Shown here: positions 41,629 to 52,772 of the stretch, in pieces | Numbering within the stretch: position 1 is the stretch's first letter | Layout: each line of letters opens with the position of its first letter | Source: Primula veris | Lineage: Eukaryota > Streptophyta > Magnoliopsida > Ericales > Primulaceae | Assembly (NCBI GenBank): GCA_963682055.1 | Contig: OY821744.1 | Coordinates: 28,000,967 to 28,064,966, forward strand | Length of the DNA: 64,000 bases | Reading direction: 5' to 3' | Made by a program: the position numbers and the translations under genes | The notes under the pieces: generated by a model | The model's input: only the letters and a program-made list of their open reading frames with translations | Told to the model about the DNA's origin: nothing | Database searches by the model: none

Positions 41629-42886
41629 GAAATTGATTTAATCACTACTTAGATGAAATTGATCAACTACAGGCCGATTAGGCCTCGTGACGTCCGTGAA
41701 GATACCACCGGAGTTAGATAAGGAACATTGAGTCGTCCGAGCATTTTTTAGATGATCCGAGTTATATATATGTTTATGTGCATATGTGATATGCCACTCG
41801 GTTATGGTATAAAAAAATAGTCAGAATTTTATTGAGAAAAATAGCATGTCGAAATAGTATATCAGTAGCATATACTTGTAGAATATCAAAAGGTGCACCT
41901 TTTTCAGGGCGTGCGATTTTATTATAAGGATTATTTTTACACATCTATAACAAAAAGTCTCAAAATTATATTTATAAGTATGAAAAGTTTAGTAATTCTC
42001 ATCGTGATAAAATTTTATTTTGTATTTGGAGGTTAATTAATAAGCCCCTGGCCGACCTAACGGTTTTTTTTACTACTTAAATTTCGTGTAATTCGTGTTA
42101 CCCTTTTGAGGGGATAGTTTCGCCCTGTTGTTAATATATTTAGTCGGTTTAATCTTAAAATTAAAAAAGAATGAAAAATAAGTGATGAGCTTTATATATA
42201 GGTTCATGCACTGTCATCTCTCGTGGTGCACTTGGGCTGGGGGTTAAGGATTGCATGGGCGTACTTATAGATGGGGACCCTTCCAAATCAGTAGTTGCTT
42301 CCTCCCCGGGCTCCACCGTCCGATCTTGTTACATCGATCGTTGATCAACTTTCCGACCTTCTTTTCTTGACTTGGCTTACGTTTTCATACTTGCGAAATA
42401 AATTTCTTTTGTTGTTTATGGAGAAAAACCAAAAGAGCAAGTGAAGCAATGCAACCGAATGTTTTCAGATTGTTTTTCAAACTTTATTTAACCGTTGCTT
42501 GATCATGCTTTCGAATAAAAGAGTGTGTGTGACGGATGCTATATATGTAAATCTTGAAAAATCCATGCAATGTTCTTGGTTATATATTTCCCCATCTAAA
42601 TGTGGATCCAAATTTATTCTTCTTGTTTCTTTTTAATTATCATTTGAAATAAAAATTCTTCTCAAGTTCGATTTGCCCTTAGGACTTATTCTTAATATGT
42701 ATCATAAAAATAGACGTACGCTAGTCAATATTATTACGGATATATATGATTAATATGGAAATGGTTAAAAAAGGAGGTTATTGTAAGAAATCTTATATAT
42801 TTTCAAATCACAAAAAATGGCAAATTAATATAGCTCGAATTAATAAGTGGCACAAGGTCACAATTACTATTATAATATTTTAATAT
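41629..42886. other. Gene-free host DNA
   Basis: No convincing coding frame. A less AT-rich patch at 42190-42370 may be an exon or promoter trace but has no recognisable content. Confidence 0.5.
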
Positions 42887-42896
42887 GAGTATTTTG

Positions 42897-43368
42897 AGTT
42901 TTTTTTCTCTTTTATACACCATACTTTTTGCGAGTTTGTACATCGATCATACTGTCATTTAATTAATACATCATACTACCATTTTTCGGTAATTTTATAC
43001 ACTTCCGTCCAATAAAATTAAAAATTTCATCCAAAACGAATTTGTGGTAAGAAAATACTTCATCATTAGCCATAAAGTTGAAGTTAGACTTGAAAATTTA
43101 AACGAGTTTGTACATAATTAATTTGTAGTATAAAATGAGCATGATAAGTTTAAGGCCAATAGGCTACATGAATCAAAGTGTGCAACTGATATTATAGAAT
43201 AAAAAATGTGGGTGTAATATGTGAAATTCGAGTGGACGGAAATTATTATACGAAAATGTATAAAATCACCGAAAAGTGTTAGTATGTTGTATTAATTAAA
43301 TAATATGATAATATGAGGTATAAAATCATAAAATTTCAATAGTGAATGTACAAAGGTGAAAAAACCCC
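42897..43368. mobile_element. Mutator-like MITE
   Basis: Long inverted repeats over more than 120 bp at each end. Matched blocks include TTTAATTAATACA, CATACTA and TTTTCGGT(A/G)ATTTTATAC. The element is flanked by a 10-base direct repeat GAGTATTTTG (42887-42896 and 43369-43378). A target duplication of 9-10 bp and long terminal inverted repeats suggest a Mutator-type element. It has no coding capacity. Confidence 0.78.
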
Positions 43369-43538
43369 GAGTATTTTGCAGTAGCAGGTGGGGGTGGGTT
43401 TGTATTACTCTTAATATACCAGCTATATTGGGTCAATTTTGATTGAGGCAATATTGAGCAATAGCTTTCCTCTGAGTTTTAGACTGATCCTGATCTTCGT
43501 ATCAAAAAAAATAGACTGTGGATTACTATTACGTAATT

Positions 43539-43774
43539 GCTCCGTTGTTATTTAATTATTCATTACGAAACTACAATTAATTTTGATCGGTTTATAATTT
43601 TTATCAGAATTGTTGAATTGATTATTTTTTAAATTTAATCATAAAATTTAACATTTGAACTATATGATGAATTTTTAAAAAAATTCATTATGACAATTTT
43701 GATATAAGTTATTGGTCGGTCAAAATTACAGGTACATAGTTTCATAATGAACAATTAAATAGGAACGGGTGGAG
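43539..43774. mobile_element. Stowaway-like MITE 1
   Basis: Terminal inverted repeats: left GCTCCGTTGTTATTTAATTA, right (reverse complement) ACTCCACCCGTTCCTATTTA, both continuing into CATTA(C/T)GAAACTA. The right flank is TA; the left TA is not preserved. Confidence 0.65.
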
Positions 43775-46534
43775 TAGCACATGATTGTTAATGGTTTGCT
43801 ATTTAGTAACGATCACTGCAGTTTTCTTGCAGATGGATATATACACATGTAATATGTTATATGTGTTAGTATATTAATAGCACACAAATTTGTTGGTGTG
43901 GCAATTTGTTGGTGAAGGCAGAAATGGTAAATGTTAATGTGGAATTTCACACAAAAAATACAACCAAACGAAAAAAAAAGGGGGCTTTGCTCAATCACTA
44001 TGTAATTATGGGGGAGCGTCCTGGTATCCCGAGGTCACCAAGTTACTCCCCAAAATATGATTCTTCATAGAATTACACCACAGTTTCGTGAAAATTGGAA
44101 AAGTATCATGAATGATTCTTAACTTTTGAAATAAGATATAAATCTGGTCCCCTTCAAAATATTTTAATTCCAAATAGGTATTAAAACATTGCTTATTAGA
44201 AAAATATAATTTAGAACGACTTACTTACATACAGTTTGATCAAATATTTAGAATTTTGTCTTCGTACACGCCAAAAAAGTTAGATAATTGTCCGATACTA
44301 CTCCAAAACCTAATGATAAATTACTTGATATAGACAGTAATAGAAAAAAAAACTCAAAAACTTTTTATACTATTATTTTGAAATTAATGCCATCGTATTC
44401 TTGGACCTCATGTCCAACTTTTATTAAACGTGGTGTGAAAGTTATTGTCTAGTTTTCATATATTTGATAAAAATATTGGTTTTAATTTTTCAAATTTTCA
44501 AATGTGTTGCTCGATTAATTATTGTCGCGCGTTAGTCACTGCATATATATGGTTGTCATCAAGTAACTTTCTCGTCTAACATTTAATCTCAAGAGCACTT
44601 GAAGATTACTATTTACTCGCCCTGTGTGATGACGATAAAATATCTCATAAAATATAATTATCGATCTATATAGCTAAGAATCTTGTTATGGCTGATAGTT
44701 CCGCGGTGATAATAGAGAACAACTCTGTATAAATTAATAATAGAGGATTTAAGCATAATCAAGTATGTTATCATCACCGTGAACTAACCACTACTTTCTT
44801 ATACACTTTAGGGTTGTATTCTACTTCAAATTCGACTTAAAAATAGGTCAAAATATCTATTTTTCCTGCTACTAGCTTTTTGAACAATGAAATACATGAA
44901 ATTTTTTAAGTGGAAAATCTATTCTATATTGTTTCTGATTTTTATGTCTTTATCTAAGTGAAAGGATTAAATACCGAATTTATTTATTTTATAGTATTTA
45001 ACGAAATTAGAATAAATTTAAATAAATATGGAAGATTGAAATTTCATTTTTTTTGTTTTGATATTCTATAGAAAATACCATAACATAATAAATATAAGTG
45101 GCTGAATTCTTTTTTAGGGCAGAACTAACAACTATAATAACCGTGACCTATATATATAGTATATAACACGATAAGTTCGGTACTTCATCAAGATAATTTC
45201 TAGCTAGGCAATTGTACCATCAATTGTGACATGGGCCGTAATTAAACACGAAAATGATATAATAACTTATACTCGGACAAATTGAACCGTTGAAATGAAT
45301 TGTCAAATCTCGATTGAGTATGGAGTATCTCACTCATCAAAATGGAGCCTAAGAATTCCAAACAGAGCAATTGACTTCATTGATAAACTCGGCGAAAATT
45401 TTATAGGATTTTCCAGTTGTCATGAGAATGGTATAGGAAGCGAAAGGTTTCAACGAAAGGGAATTTCCTATTTCTTATAGAGAATTTCTTAATTGTTGAA
45501 GTGCAACTATAATAGATATTCCTATCAAATACCATTCTCAATAATAATAATAATAATAATAAGGGAAGCCAATTTCTCTCTCCTCATTTTAAAATCACCA
45601 CAATCCATCCCACAACCCGCCTACATTGGACCTGTGAAGAGCTCGTCGAAGTTTCCCCGGCATCCGATGACTTCATCAAAGCTTCATCGATAGAAGTGAA
45701 AAATGGGTATGCAGATCATGTCGAGTAGGTTTGCACTTTCAGAAATACGTATGCACTCTCACGAATGAATATGCACTTTCACGAGTTAATATGCACTTCA
45801 CCGACCTCATCAGAGTTCGTCGGACCTACTTCGATAAATCACGACCGATGGACAAATGGTAGGTAATACGCTTTCAAGAATAGGTATAAACTTCACGAAT
45901 GGCATGCACTTCCCCAGACATACTACAAACTCGTCGGAGGTTCATCGGACTTCCGCCTGCTGACCGACGACTTATGTTCAAGTGGTGATGAAAATTGGTT
46001 GGGAAGAGTTGGGGTAGATAATTATGATATTTTTGAGATAAGGAGAGACAAAGTGAAACTTTTTGATAAATAAAGATTGAAATGATGTTATTTGAAAATT
46101 AGTACAAAAGTGATCAATTTTCAAGAATTTCCTTTGTTATATATTCACCATCGACCCCTGAATCCGCAAGTTCAGTTTTTTCCTTGTCACAATATATATA
46201 TATATATTATTGTTAAACACTGCTGCCTCAATTATTATAATCGCCTAGTACTTCACGGATTTCGCTTGTGTTGTTGATTTTGTACATTGATCTTCGAGAT
46301 CAAAAGCCATTCTTGTGTATAGGATGTTTTGTAATTACACATTTCATTTATTTGAAACATAATTTTTTATTCGATTTAGCTAACGTCCATAAAATAGGAT
46401 TTTCTAGTAAAATTGGACGGTACAAAATTACACAAAAAATGTAGCTTGTTGAACAAAATAACAGATGACCAGGTATGTGTAGCATTGACAATATTGTTGA
46501 TTGAGAAACTTTTTTTTTTTTTTTTTAAGTAACT
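43775..46534. other. Gene-free host DNA with simple repeats
   Basis: No convincing gene. It contains an AAT microsatellite (about 45537-45561). At 45729-45805 there are about four imperfect 20-22-bp units built on TATGCACTTTCACGAATGAA. Confidence 0.55.
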
Positions 46535-46730
46535 ATTTAATTGTCTATTGTAAAACTACGTGTAATTTTGATCGGTCAAGAACTTATATCAAAATTGTTA
46601 GAATGAAAATTTTTAAAAGTTGATCATATAGTTCAAATATTAAATTTTATGATTAAATTTTAAAAAAATTCATTTTGATATAAGTTAATCGATCAAAATT
46701 GCACGTATTTTGATCACTATTATTTTGTGG
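46535..46730. mobile_element. Short foldback element related to MITE 1
   Basis: A palindromic hairpin: ACGTGTAATTTTGATCGGTC...AACTTATATCAAAATTGTT against TTTTGATATAAGTTAATCGA...AAAATTGCACGTATTTTGATC. The internal sequence resembles that of the element at 43539-43774. Confidence 0.65.
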
Positions 46731-47323
46731 TCAGCCATCAGAAGACTCGGTACACACTTTATATTTAAATGAATTTGATGCCTTACTACTTACTAGCTTT
46801 CCCGTTATAACTTGTACATGTGGCATAGAACTTTTTAATATTAATTAATATTAGTTCTGTATTTAGGCCTTTTGGGTGACATAGAACTTTTTCAAATAAT
46901 TTTAAAGTTTAGTAAATGCCAGTCTAGATTATACATTACTAAACAAATACTACCATTTTTAACCAAATGCATAACAATTTACCTGTGTGGGAAAGGTACT
47001 GTAATATTTTTAGAGTAAAAAGATTTAGAATGGAAATTCAAACAATATTAGTAATTAATAGAGGTGTATATGATGTCACTTGTCAAATAATTAGGATGCT
47101 GTTTGTCTCTTTTTCTCGAGGCAGCCACATGCAGTACATTCCCGATGTGGATCTAATTTACTATCCTGGCCCTACCTAATTATTTTTGCTAAATTAAATA
47201 CTAGTACTCCTTTTCCCTTTTTCACATCTCTGTAAATTCAGTAAAGTAAGAAAGGTAAAGTATGTGAGTAAAAATTGAAACAACCACTGTCAAAGTAATG
47301 CTTTTCTAAAATAAGAACTATTA

Positions 47324-47535
47324 CTCCCGTCCGTGCATAGTAAATAATACTACTTTTTTGACACTTTTTACCAAAAAGTTTTATAAAATGACCATAATTA
47401 ATAAGTATTGTTTTTTACAAATCATGAATACCATTAATATTTTAAGGGTATGCTTATAAATGATATATCTATATTTATTAATTCAATTAAATCTAACAAA
47501 CATTTAACTGGACTAATTTTATTAGAGGGATGAAG
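47324..47535. mobile_element. Stowaway-like MITE 2 (tentative)
   Basis: Starts CTCCCGTCCG after TA and ends GAGGGATGAAG before TA. The length and ends fit Stowaway, but the inverted repeats are diverged. Confidence 0.4.
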
Positions 47536-48189
47536 TAATTAATGAAAAGAGTAGTACCATTTGTATATGATCTTCCAACAAAATATTTAGTTAATACTGG
47601 TTTGGATCCCTGCAGTCCTCAGCCCTCATTCGTGTAGTTATTTTTAATGTTAGCAAATGCAATAACATTGATATCACCAGTAGTTAATATGCGTTAAAAT
47701 AGATAAAGTGTTGGTTAAATCATTTTTCTAAAAGTAAAATAATGTTATTAGATTCCGCTATTCGAGTGATTTTTCCTCTTGGACAAGACCATTGCCATTT
47801 TGTTGGTCGAATTTTTACAAAATTAATAATTGGTAAATCAGTGATGTCGAAGACTTTTAGAAATATATAAAGCTTCCACTGCCTCACTCCCCACTATTGT
47901 GATGCCGATTATTCTAACACTGAAGAGTATATGAAGATCGTAAATTTTCGATACCAAAAACCAGATTAGAAAGCTTTAATCTACATACAGTACTTAGATG
48001 GAAAGGCCTCTTATCTTATATTCAGTATAATTCACAACAATGTGTGTCAATTGCAGCTCATTACTATCCTTGATTGAACTTACAACCAAATCTACATAAA
48101 AAGAAAATAAAAAAGAAAAAGAAATACTTCTCGTTTTGAAAACTTATCTTGGTCGGATCCGAACCCAAGAAAAACTCACTCTTTATTTC

Positions 48190-48522
48190 TCAAGAATCTC
48201 TATCCTTACTCCAACTAACAAGCATCTTAACACACCTCTTCATGATATAAAACTTGGCCCTCTGCTCCTTTGCTAAGCTACTACATTTCTTCGCGAAATC
48301 CGAGCATTTTCTCGAAGAGCTTCTTGAGAGACTAGATTTGGAAGAAGAGCTTTTTGTCGATGAGCTTCTAGAAAGAGGTGGCTTGTGATTTGAGTTCTTG
48401 AGAGAAGAGGTCCTAAGAAGAGGAGATTTAGAAGAGTTTTTTTGTGAAATGCTTCTCATGAATGAGCTTTTTGTTTGTTCATCTTTTGAATGTTTCCATT
48501 TCTCATCTGTGTATAAATCCAT
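48190..48522 (-). CDS. DEVIL/ROTUNDIFOLIA-like (DVL/RTFL) small protein
   Basis: 110 codons in one exon. The C-terminal motif (about residues 76-110: CSSLAKEQRAKFYIMKRC, then VKMLVSW and a final DRDS) matches the conserved RTF/DVL domain of plant small polypeptides that restrict cell proliferation along organ axes and associate with the plasma membrane. The N-terminal 75 residues are Ser/Lys-rich, with three imperfect repeats of the pattern K(S/N)S..K(S/P)PLSRSSS. A TATA-like ATATATATACC lies about 70 bp upstream on the minus strand (48592-48601). The usual Cys in the motif LLCW is Ser here (LVSW). The family overexpression phenotype is known; the role of this copy is not. Confidence 0.88.
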   Translation of the reverse strand: MDLYTDEKWKHSKDEQTKSSFMRSISQKNSSKSPLLRTSSLKNSNHKPPLSRSSSTKSSSSKSSLSRSSSRKCSDFAKKCSSLAKEQRAKFYIMKRCVKMLVSWSKDRDS

Positions 48523-51500
48523 GGTTGTAAAATGTGATGCAGGAGGGGTAGAGAGATTTAGGTCTTAGATGTGGTGAGCTATTGGGTAAGGGTATATATA
48601 TCTCATGATTTGGGGCAGTGGGAAATGATATCTAATGCTTTGAATACCATGTCATTTATGACATTATAACATTGTGCTAATGTGGGGTATGGTATTTTTC
48701 ATTTAATAATTTTGACTGATATTTGGATCTCATGTTAAATTGTAGTAATATTATTTATTTCTCTCTTGGTTTTTGTAAAGCATATCTAATATTGGTTTTG
48801 TAAAAGCTTCATCAAACTGTAAGTTTTTCAGAGTAGAAAACGGAAAATGTGTCGAAAAATAAATAAGATTTCGAGTTTTTCGCAATACAATTTTGCTTTC
48901 CTAATAGAGAAGTATCGATTTTGTTAAACTTTGAATCAAGGTTTTATAGAACATAGTTCTTGATAGAACGAGGACGGAGTAATTACCGTGATGTATTTAA
49001 GTAGCTAATTTTGGTTATCTACTTAACGGATCAATTTTTATCGGAACTTTGTATTCGTATAGTGAGGAGCTTCAAGTCCAAAAGTGTAAAAAGAGCCAGT
49101 TTCTTCTAATTTCAAAAAAAAAAAAAAAAACATACTACAAATAGTTAAAACATAATTGTATTGAACATGAATAATGAACAGAGCGCAGAGCAAGATATTG
49201 AATTGAATTTTTTTCATAAGTGAGAGCAGGATTGAGGATACGACTTACAAGAAAAGATAACAATCTCGTAAGTTCTATTTATGCAGCGTATTCACTTTCA
49301 GTCACACTCCCTTGTCAGACACAAACGCATGGTCCTGTTACAGACTTACTGTTTGCCAAATTTATATCTAAAAGTATGCAAAATTGTTTACGAGATGTAA
49401 CTAGTAAAATCCAAATAATTTAACAGAAGGTCAAATCTGATGAAATGTGAAGGGAAAATTAAGTAGATTGATTTGTTTTTGCCACTATAGTAGGCATTAA
49501 CTATCATGTTACATGTGTAAAGGAGACATGACAAAACGTTTGAAAAGGATTATTCAATTATTGTACATCCATTGCACAAGGCTGTGACAGTGTAAGCGGT
49601 AAATTTTAAAGCTACTAAAATTTGAATCCTTATACCCCTTCAAAAGCTAAAGACACACTATATGCTACCAGTGGCTTAAGATATGCCACATCAAATAAGA
49701 TAACTATGACATTATGGCTCTTTATCAAGCCTCATGCTATTAAATAAGTATATAGTAACATTTTGTTTTGTTACTTTCAAATTTCAATTGTGATGGTAAG
49801 AAAACAAGGTCTGGGATAGTACAATGAAGGATGAATTTCACTATTACTTCCCATAGTTTCAGACAAAAGTCTGTTAGGAAAAATTCAATTTAGTCTCTAT
49901 ATTTTAGGGAAAACAAAATAGCATATTTTGGGTCTTATTCGATAAGGTATTCTAGATTTAAATTTTAAACTCCTTAATTGCTCAAATTTGTAGGTGAATG
50001 TTACTGCAATTAATATTGATTGTATAAACAGCTAATTTAGATCTAGATGTATTACTTATGGATTACTTGGATTCAATTACATCATTGCAAGGGTTTACAT
50101 CCATAATAATAATATGATATGTTCAAATCTAGAGACTATTAGTTCCTATATATATATATATTCAAACTATTGATACCGAATAGTACTTCAATTAAAGCTA
50201 CAGTGACTTTTATTGCACTGGCCTTTTACCAAACAAGTCGTATTAACATTTAACACTAGAGTCTTTACACGCTTGTAATATCTTACAGATGAAGAAATCC
50301 ATGTGTCAATATTACAAACTTACAATGTTTAAAGTATGATAGAGACACTGCATGATGGCGGAATAGTGTTTTCTGACCAACAAATTGTACCAGAATGAGA
50401 GTGAAATAGATGATGCATAGCAAGTTTTCCAAAAGATGTCTATTTCTAATATTTCTCACGGATTAAAATGCTATATAAATACTTATCAATGTCAGGACGG
50501 AACCACAAACAAATACGTAAGTTTGTCAAAATTAATAAAAACGTTTAATATTTTTCAAAATATAAAACCGGAAAAGGCGGATTTTTGTAAAAATTTTACC
50601 CTCTTTTTTTATTTTTTTTACCTTGCATGTTTCTTAATTAAAATGTATTTGATTTCTATTTTTTTCCTTTTCGCTCAATTTCGACTTTATTTTTAAACTC
50701 CAAAAAAAAAATCACAATAGTAATTTCACATTCAGTCATGTGTCGAAATTTTCAGCATTTCAAAATTGACTAAAAAATAAATAAAATAGAAATACAAAAG
50801 ATATAAAAGTTAAATTTAATAAATCAATATATAACAAGTAAAAAGATTAAGACACGAAGGTAAACAAATATTAAAAAATAAATCCTGAAAAATCCAAACG
50901 TATATTAAATAATAGATATATACGAACAATTAAATATCTATTACACAATTTCAGTATATTCATTTCAATTAAAATACAAACCATCAAAAATTCTTTTATA
51001 AATTTTGTTTGCACTCACCACTACTCTAATTATTATTTTTGTTTAATTTTTTTAAAGATGTGTGTTACGTGTCAACATGATAAGTTGGTGTAAAATGTAT
51101 TTTATAATCACATGCATATACAAATTTTTTGAAGTATTACTTATATTATCATCACATACAAAATTATGGTATGTTATTACACTAACAATATATAATTTTG
51201 GAATGAGTTGCCAAAAAAAATATTTAATAGGTTGTCAGAATACCGTATATATAAATTAGTATGAAAAAAATTAATAAAAAAAATTATTTTTCAAAATTGT
51301 GAGTTTGCCGCGGTACCGAGGTGCCACACCCCTGATCACTGTCATTATAACACAACTTACTAACAAGATAAGATATATAAAGTAAGCATAGAATGCTATA
51401 ATTTTCACTGCTAGATTAAGGAAAGTAAGTATAATATGCATGTTAATTTCCAAAAAAAAAAGTATAATATGTATGTAAGTTGTAACTCATTCTGGTATGT

Positions 51501-51569
51501 TCTACAGTTTTCATTCCTGTTACTTTTTCATACACTCCATGTAAAATAAGTGAAAACAAAATTGCAGTG
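48523..51569. other. Gene-free AT-rich host DNA
   Basis: Apart from the promoter of the DVL-like gene, no gene or clear repeat is visible. An A17 tract lies at about 49115. It ends at the TTGTA target duplication of Tat-2. Confidence 0.55.
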
Positions 51570-51574
51570 TTGTA

Positions 51575-52268
51575 TGGCGAGCCTGATTTTCTTCCCAAGC
51601 TCGGCTTTCTCAATTCGCGTCGGCTCTAATCTTCCGAGGGATCCGTACTGGGCCAGGTTGGCTATGGTGACGAGGGGACTTTCGTACCTGCGCAGGAAAC
51701 AAACAGGGGCCCGGGGTTGGTACCAGGTTTTCCCTCTCCAACGATCAAGTCAGTATCGGTGTTAACTGAAAGTAGGAATATAATTAAGGGTAAGGGATCG
51801 GGCCGGTTACAGGTCGTTGTATCGAGTGGTACAGATAGTGTTCTGGGGGTCCGGGTTGTTTAAGCTTTATCTCTCCTCTCTCTATTTGTGCGTCCTCCTC
51901 TAAGTGGTATTAGTGGGGGTATTTATAGTGTAATCAGAGGTGTATTAGCCCTTGGATCACTGTACTGTTTGGTGCTGATCCGACGGCTTCATGTCATTTA
52001 TGACTCTGACAAGGGTACTGTCCTTCGTCGGGGCCCACAAGGGCTGGTCTGTGATTGGGCCACGTCGACGAAACACATAAGGGGTCCCCCAATGGGGGCA
52101 GCTGCATTAATGGGGGAAGCGTACTTAACAAGCTTCTTTAGGCCGGCCTAGGCACGACCCGGTCTCTCCAGGACCGGGGTGATGAGTCACCCATGGTAGA
52201 TAGGCCCGGATAGCCTGTTGCTGCGGTGATATCGACCCGGACGAGAGAATGTCGACATTCCCTCGCCA
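51575..52268 (-). repeat. Tat-2 3' LTR
   Basis: 694 bp. Minus-strand TATA box TATAAATA at 51921-51928. Near-identical to the 5' LTR. Confidence 0.95.
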
Positions 52269-52283
52269 ACAGCTCCCTGTCCA
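52269..52283 (-). other. Tat-2 polypurine tract
   Basis: Minus strand GGACAGGGAGCTGT directly before the LTR start. It shares CAGGGAGC with Tat-1. Confidence 0.7.
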
Positions 52284-52429
52284 GAGTCGCTGTTTAAGGA
52301 CGAGGTTGACAAGGACCTTCCAGTCGCTACGGGGGCTCCGGTCATTATTGTTCCCAGGTTTGGTGGTGCGGAGAAGCCTATGCAGGGCCGGTCGTGTGAC
52401 ATGTGTCTCTGGTATTTATGAATTCTTCA

Positions 52430-52672
52430 CACGTGGAGCACGCATGGTGTGCATTTAAGGGGCGCCGCCCCCGTCTCTTCGACTCTATCAATGCCATTAA
52501 TGCTAAAACGGCTGACGTGTGACACTTGGCAATCGACCTCTATTTGCTGTACACGTGTAATGCGTCGATTGAGTGGCGGCGGTTATTAGTGGGAGTTCGT
52601 GTAATGAACCGTCGTTGTCTTTTCACCTTCTGGTAAATGTCTTTTCATCTTCTGGTGGGGGGTCTATAAATA
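52430..52672 (+). promoter_or_regulatory. Promoter of the Tat-2 antisense gene
   Basis: Plus-strand elements: CACGTG G-boxes at 52430-52435 and 52552-52557; TGACGTGT at 52513-52520; an 18-base repeat TGTCTTTTCA(C/T)CTTCTGG at 52616 and 52638; and the TATA box TATAAATA at 52665-52672. The ATG follows 100 bp downstream. The layout is that of an ordinary plant RNA polymerase II promoter, independent of the LTR. Confidence 0.7.
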
Positions 52673-52772
52673 CCCTCAGTGAAAATCTATTTTCACTTTC
52701 TCCTTCTTCTCTCTAGATTTTCACAGCAAATAGATTTCCTTTCTTCTCATACTTACCTAACACCCTGCCAAA

